From NCBI GenBank assembly GCA_029785375.1, contig JAFLZV010000005.1, positions 12,239-76,238 of the forward strand: a stretch of DNA of 64,000 bases, in the 5' to 3' direction. This DNA comes from Nitrososphaerota archaeon. Its GTDB lineage: Archaea; Thermoproteota; Nitrososphaeria; Nitrososphaerales; Gagatemarchaeaceae. The notes beneath the pieces are model-generated. The model saw only the letters and a list, made by a program, of their open reading frames with translations, did not search any database and was not told the origin of the DNA. The position numbers and the translations under genes were made by a program. Shown here in pieces: positions 60,172 through 64,000 of the stretch (position 1 is the stretch's first letter; each line of letters opens with the position of its first letter).

Positions 60172-63100
60172 TCAGCTCATGTAGAGGTCGATCATACCGG
60201 TCCCCAACGGTATCGGGAGCCCGACGATGACGTTCTCCGTGACCCCCTTGAGGTCTTCGACCTCGCCCTTGACTGCGGCCTCGGCGAGGGTCGGGACTGT
60301 GATCTCGAAGGCCGCCCTGGCTAGGACGCTGCTCTTTGTCCCGGCGATGCCGTGCCTGCCTATCTGCTGGATGTATCCCTTCGACGTCATCAGGTCCGCC
60401 ACAAGGAAGATGTGGCGGATGTCTACCTCCAGCCCCTGCTCGTCCAAGGTGCTCATCAGCTCCCGCACGAGGGTGGCGCGGGCCGCCTCGATCCCGAGGA
60501 CCTGGGCGACCTCGTGGACGTTGTTGGTATAGACCTTGCTCGGGTCCACCCCCTGAATCTGCACGACCTTACCTAGGTTCGACCCCGAGGTCTGTATGAA
60601 CCACTCCTCTCCTTCCTTTACCACCGTGACCCGGGTGATTCCTGGAATCCCCTTCAGCTTCATGTTGAGGATCTTGTTCCTGAGCGTGAACAGAGCAGAG
60701 AGGTCTGCCTCGGGCATGCTGACGTGGATGATGTTCGGGTTCCTCTTGTCCTGTTGGACCTTTCGCTTCCCTGTCTCTATCACCTTGGCTATCTCCTCTG
60801 GGCTCGTGTCCCTGTCGTTCATCATCTCAGGGCTGAGGTGGAGCTTGATCCCCTCTGTAGGGTCAACCTCGCTGAAGGCGACGACGTTACCGACCTTCGT
60901 GAAGAGTATCTCCTTCGCCGCCTTGACCGCCTTTTCGTTCTGGGAGGCGTAATCCTTGGTAAGGTAGATGTCCATGGACGGTTTCGCCGGGATCTTGCGG
61001 GCGTCCACCAGCTCCATGAGCCTCGGCAAACCCAGGGTGACGTCCCTCTCGCGGACGCCTGCGAAGTGAAATGTCCTCAGGGTCATCTGGGTGCCAGGTT
61101 CTCCTATTGACTGGGCGGCGACTATGCCTGACGCTTCGCCAGGTTCGACCCTCGAGTAGTCGAGGGCATCGGCCACCCTTTCCATTGATTCTTTGAGACC
61201 TTCGTCCGTGAGATGAGAGTTGCCGAGCTTTTCATTCAGCTCCTTGACCAGCCTTTCATTTAGCAGGGGCTGGTCCTTCTTCAAGAGCCTCTCCAGCTCC
61301 TCCTCGCTGGTCTTGGTCTTCGACTTGTGCGAGAGCTCCTCGGTCTCGATCAGCCTGTCCAGGTTGATTGGGCGGCCGTGGTCGCTCTTGGCAGGGTCGA
61401 CGCCGTCCTCTCCATAGATGAACTGTATGATATGGCCGTGGGGGTCTCTCACGGTCAGGTCGTACTCGACCTTGAGGTGCTCGAGGGCGTTGACCAGCCT
61501 CCTCTGCATGTAACCGCTCTGCTGCGTCCTGACCGCGGTGTCCACGAGGCCCTCGCGTCCTCCCATGGCGTGGAAGAAGAACTCGGTCGGAGAGAGGCCG
61601 TCTCTGTAGTTGCTCTTGACGAACCCCTTGGCAGTGGGGGACGGGTCGTTCCAGGCGAAGTGGCTCAGCGCCCTCCCCTTCAGGCCGTGGCTGATTCTCT
61701 TGCCGCGGACTGACTGCTGCCCCAGCGCCGCGGTCATCTGGCCGACGTTTAGGCTCGACCCCCTGGCACCTGTCCTTGCCATTATCATGCCGGAGTTCTC
61801 TGCGGGGAAGGCCCTGTCAGCTATCCTCCCTGCCTTGTCCCTCGCCTTCGCGAGCTCGTTGACTATGTACGCCTCGAGGGTGTCCTCTGCAGAAAGGCCC
61901 CTGGTGAGCTGGAGCGAGCCTGCCTTGTACTTCTTCTGGAGGTCGGTGACGCTGGCATAGGCTTCGTCGAGCGCATCGGTGATCCCCTTCTTCGCCTCGG
62001 TAGGGAGCTCGAGCTCGTTGAACCCGTAGGTGAAGCCCCTGCGGGTGAGGAAGGTCTTGAGCACCTTCAGTATCGAGTTGAGGAAGTTGCGGGCCTCCTC
62101 GTTGCCGTAGTCCTTGGCGATCCTGTGCAGCAGGGAGTCAGGTTCCTCGGCCCCTATCACCGCCTTGTCGACGACCCCCGAAATCAGCTCGCCGTCCCGT
62201 ATGACCACGTCGTTGGTGGCACCGGTCCTCTGGGCTTTGGCCCACTTCGAAGTGAGGACGTAGTTCATCCCCTTGGGGATGAAGATGGAGAAGAGTTGCT
62301 TCCCGGTGTAAGCAGGGTGCGCCCCCTTCACCGCCGGCTCGGGGAGGTCCCCGACGTAGTCCCCGACCAATGCGAGGTTGGAGAACTCCGCCGTGGTGAG
62401 GGTGGTCTCGTCTCGCGTGAGCATGAACGCTCCGGTGATGAAGTCCCTGATTCCTCCGATGATGGGCCCTCCGTACCTGGGCGAAATTATCTGGTCCTGC
62501 ACCCTCATCAACATGAGCGCTTCGGACCTTGATTCTTCGCTCTGTGGGACGTGGAGGTTCATCTCGTCACCGTCGAAGTCGGCGTTGTAGGGTGGGCAGA
62601 CCGAGGGGTGGAGCCTGAAGGTCCTGAACGGCAGGACACGGACGAAGTGCGCCATGACGGACATCCTGTGGAGGGAGGGTTGCCTGTTGAAGAGCACGAT
62701 GTCACCGTCCATCAGGTGCCTTTCGACGATGTATCCTGGGACGAGGGAGTCGGCCAGCGCCTTCCTGTCGCTGGCGAAGTCCAACCTGATCTTCACCCCG
62801 TCTGGCCTTATGACGTAGTTGGCACCGGGGTGCTCGAAGGGGCCCCTGTTCACAAGTGCCTTCAGGTGTTCGATGTTGAAAGGAGAGACCTTCTCTGGTA
62901 TCGTGAGCTTCTTCGCCACCTCGAATGGCACCCCCACTTCGCCTATGTCGAGGCTGGGGTCGGGGCTGATCACAGTGCGGCTGGAGAAATCTACCCTCTT
63001 CCCCGACAGCGACCCCCTGAACCTCCCTTCCTTCCCCTTCAGCCGCTGGCTGAGCGTCTTCAGCGGCCTCCCAGACCTGTGGTGTGCCTGCGGGATACCC

Positions 63101-63960
63101 GAGACCTCGTTGTCGAAGTAGGTGGTGACGTGGTAGTGGAGCAGGTCGACCAGGTCCTGCACGATCAGATGGGGTGTGCCGGACTCCTTAGACTCGCGCA
63201 CCCTCTGGTTGACCCTGAGGATGTCGACCACCTTGTGAGTGAGGTCGTCCTCTGACCTTATGCCAGACTCAAGAGTTATGGAAGGACGTACTGTGAGCGG
63301 GGGGACTGGGAGCACCTGCAGGACGAACCACTCAGGCCTGGCTGCCTTTGAGTTGAACCCGAGGAGTGCTAGGTCGTCGTTGTTGAGCCGCTCAAGCCGC
63401 TCGCGGATTGCGACCGGGAGCAGGCGTGTCGCCCCCCCTTCCTCGGTGATCTCATGGAAAATGGTCGGCTTTGTGAACTCAATCTGATACTGCTGCTTCC
63501 CGCAGTGCGGGCAGAGCTTGACCTTCTTCGCCTTCGTGGCAATCTCCTTGGCGACCGTCTCCGTCAGGGACGGGGTGAAGTCAGTCTGGTTCGTCAGTTT
63601 GGTCCTGTAGGCGTCCAGCTCCTGCTGCGGCAGGAGTATCCTCCCGCATGACCTGCATGTAGTCTGGACCAGCCTGTTTATCTCGTCCACGAACGCGATG
63701 TGGAGGACCGGCTCGGCCAGCTCGATATGGCCGAAGTGTCCCGGGCACCTCCCTGCCGTCCCTCCGCAGGTGCCGCACTTCTGGCCCGGCTCGAGGGTAC
63801 CGAGTCTGCTGTCCATGAGTCCCCCCTGGACAGGCATGCCGTCCTCGTCGTAGGTCTCAGGCTGGGTGATCTCGGCGACTGAGTACTTCCTGACCTCCGC
63901 GGGGGAGAAGACGGCGAAGTTGATCCCGCCGATGGTCTTGAGCGCTTGTTCCATCGACAT
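60172..63960 (-). CDS. rpoA: DNA-directed RNA polymerase subunit A, unsplit (A' plus A'')
   Basis: Largest RNAP subunit. The zinc-binding N-terminus has CGTCGGTAGRCPGHFGH (near 61-77). The catalytic motif NADFDGDEMNLHVPQ (near 468) binds Mg. PGEASGIVAAQSIGEPGTQMT (near 960) and the C-terminal jaw and clamp elements, usually on a separate A'' chain in archaea, continue in the same frame. The whole is 1262 aa. No stop or frameshift separates the parts. Fusion is a trait reported for Thaumarchaeota and some relatives. The ATG is 4 nt after the rpoB stop. Confidence 0.98.
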   Translation of the reverse strand: MSMEQALKTIGGINFAVFSPAEVRKYSVAEITQPETYDEDGMPVQGGLMDSRLGTLEPGQKCGTCGGTAGRCPGHFGHIELAEPVLHIAFVDEINRLVQTTCRSCGRILLPQQELDAYRTKLTNQTDFTPSLTETVAKEIATKAKKVKLCPHCGKQQYQIEFTKPTIFHEITEEGGATRLLPVAIRERLERLNNDDLALLGFNSKAARPEWFVLQVLPVPPLTVRPSITLESGIRSEDDLTHKVVDILRVNQRVRESKESGTPHLIVQDLVDLLHYHVTTYFDNEVSGIPQAHHRSGRPLKTLSQRLKGKEGRFRGSLSGKRVDFSSRTVISPDPSLDIGEVGVPFEVAKKLTIPEKVSPFNIEHLKALVNRGPFEHPGANYVIRPDGVKIRLDFASDRKALADSLVPGYIVERHLMDGDIVLFNRQPSLHRMSVMAHFVRVLPFRTFRLHPSVCPPYNADFDGDEMNLHVPQSEESRSEALMLMRVQDQIISPRYGGPIIGGIRDFITGAFMLTRDETTLTTAEFSNLALVGDYVGDLPEPAVKGAHPAYTGKQLFSIFIPKGMNYVLTSKWAKAQRTGATNDVVIRDGELISGVVDKAVIGAEEPDSLLHRIAKDYGNEEARNFLNSILKVLKTFLTRRGFTYGFNELELPTEAKKGITDALDEAYASVTDLQKKYKAGSLQLTRGLSAEDTLEAYIVNELAKARDKAGRIADRAFPAENSGMIMARTGARGSSLNVGQMTAALGQQSVRGKRISHGLKGRALSHFAWNDPSPTAKGFVKSNYRDGLSPTEFFFHAMGGREGLVDTAVRTQQSGYMQRRLVNALEHLKVEYDLTVRDPHGHIIQFIYGEDGVDPAKSDHGRPINLDRLIETEELSHKSKTKTSEEELERLLKKDQPLLNERLVKELNEKLGNSHLTDEGLKESMERVADALDYSRVEPGEASGIVAAQSIGEPGTQMTLRTFHFAGVRERDVTLGLPRLMELVDARKIPAKPSMDIYLTKDYASQNEKAVKAAKEILFTKVGNVVAFSEVDPTEGIKLHLSPEMMNDRDTSPEEIAKVIETGKRKVQQDKRNPNIIHVSMPEADLSALFTLRNKILNMKLKGIPGITRVTVVKEGEEWFIQTSGSNLGKVVQIQGVDPSKVYTNNVHEVAQVLGIEAARATLVRELMSTLDEQGLEVDIRHIFLVADLMTSKGYIQQIGRHGIAGTKSSVLARAAFEITVPTLAEAAVKGEVEDLKGVTENVIVGLPIPLGTGMIDLYMS

Positions 63961-63964
63961 TTCT

Positions 63965-64000
63965 CTACACCTTGTCCTTCAGCTGGAGCCTCGGCGCGAT
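63965..64000 (-). CDS. rpoB: DNA-directed RNA polymerase subunit B, C-terminal end only
   Basis: The last 36 nt of the window on the minus strand read IAPRLQLKDKV then TAG. This is the usual C-terminal end of archaeal RpoB (PRLxLxDKV), and the position just upstream of rpoA fits the conserved operon. The rest of the gene is outside the window. Confidence 0.85.
   Translation of the reverse strand: MAPRLQLKDKV

Overview
The window is archaeal chromosomal DNA, GC-rich and gene-dense. It carries TBP, ABCE1/Rli1, Cdc48, EF-1 alpha, class I lysyl-tRNA synthetase, an archaeal ATP-dependent DNA ligase and the rpoB-rpoA-rpl30e-nusA-rps12-rps7 string. RpoA is one unsplit 1262-residue chain (A' plus A''). 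That state is known for Thaumarchaeota and a few relatives and is unlike most other archaea, so a Thaumarchaeota/Nitrososphaeria-like organism is the best guess. No ammonia-oxidation gene is visible, and a peptide ABC importer plus peptidases suggest a heterotroph. Many genes start with TTG or GTG 24-32 nt downstream of a TATA-like element, which points to leaderless transcripts.

Layout. 1-10 kb: tRNA-Arg with an enlarged D-loop, uracil-DNA glycosylase, LysRS, a cdc48-hsp20 operon facing a HTH regulator, surE, a Cys/His membrane protein, ABCE1 and a Trm5-type methyltransferase. 10-14 kb: a DUF99 gene, a three-gene ABC-2 exporter and a PPC/DUF296 protein. 14-25 kb: an amino-acid dehydrogenase, a DUF1028 Ntn hydrolase, an NlpC/P60 peptidase, a diaminopimelate decarboxylase homologue and a complete oligopeptide ABC importer. 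This is the most interesting block, because together these could form a route for using peptidoglycan-derived peptides. 25-34 kb: a PH-like membrane protein, a Mrr-like nuclease, signal peptidase I, TBP, an orotate phosphoribosyltransferase, a LarA-like protein, an S2P-like membrane protein with a damaged zinc motif, RimI, DNA ligase and a prepilin peptidase.

34-41 kb: thymidylate-kinase-like and IMPase/FBPase genes, then a surface-glycan group (GT4 glycosyltransferase, sulfatase-like enzyme, flippase). 41-51 kb: a two-gene ABC system, a hotdog thioesterase, EF-1 alpha, a DHFR-like reductase, an amidohydrolase, a GNAT, an M20 peptidase, a decayed P1B-ATPase remnant and small membrane proteins. 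51-58 kb: a terpene-cyclase-fold protein, two alpha/beta hydrolases (one without its nucleophile) and the purine operon guaB-guaA-add. 58-64 kb: the ribosomal/RNA-polymerase operon on the minus strand, ending in the last 11 codons of rpoB.

No CRISPR array, intact insertion sequence, rRNA or replication origin was seen. Signs of decay or transfer are modest: the P1B-ATPase pseudogene, a tRNA 3'-half-like sequence near 26.35 kb, and a 0.9 kb stretch without a credible gene at 47.3-48.15 kb. Everything here was read by eye from the sequence and the ORF track; no database search was run.
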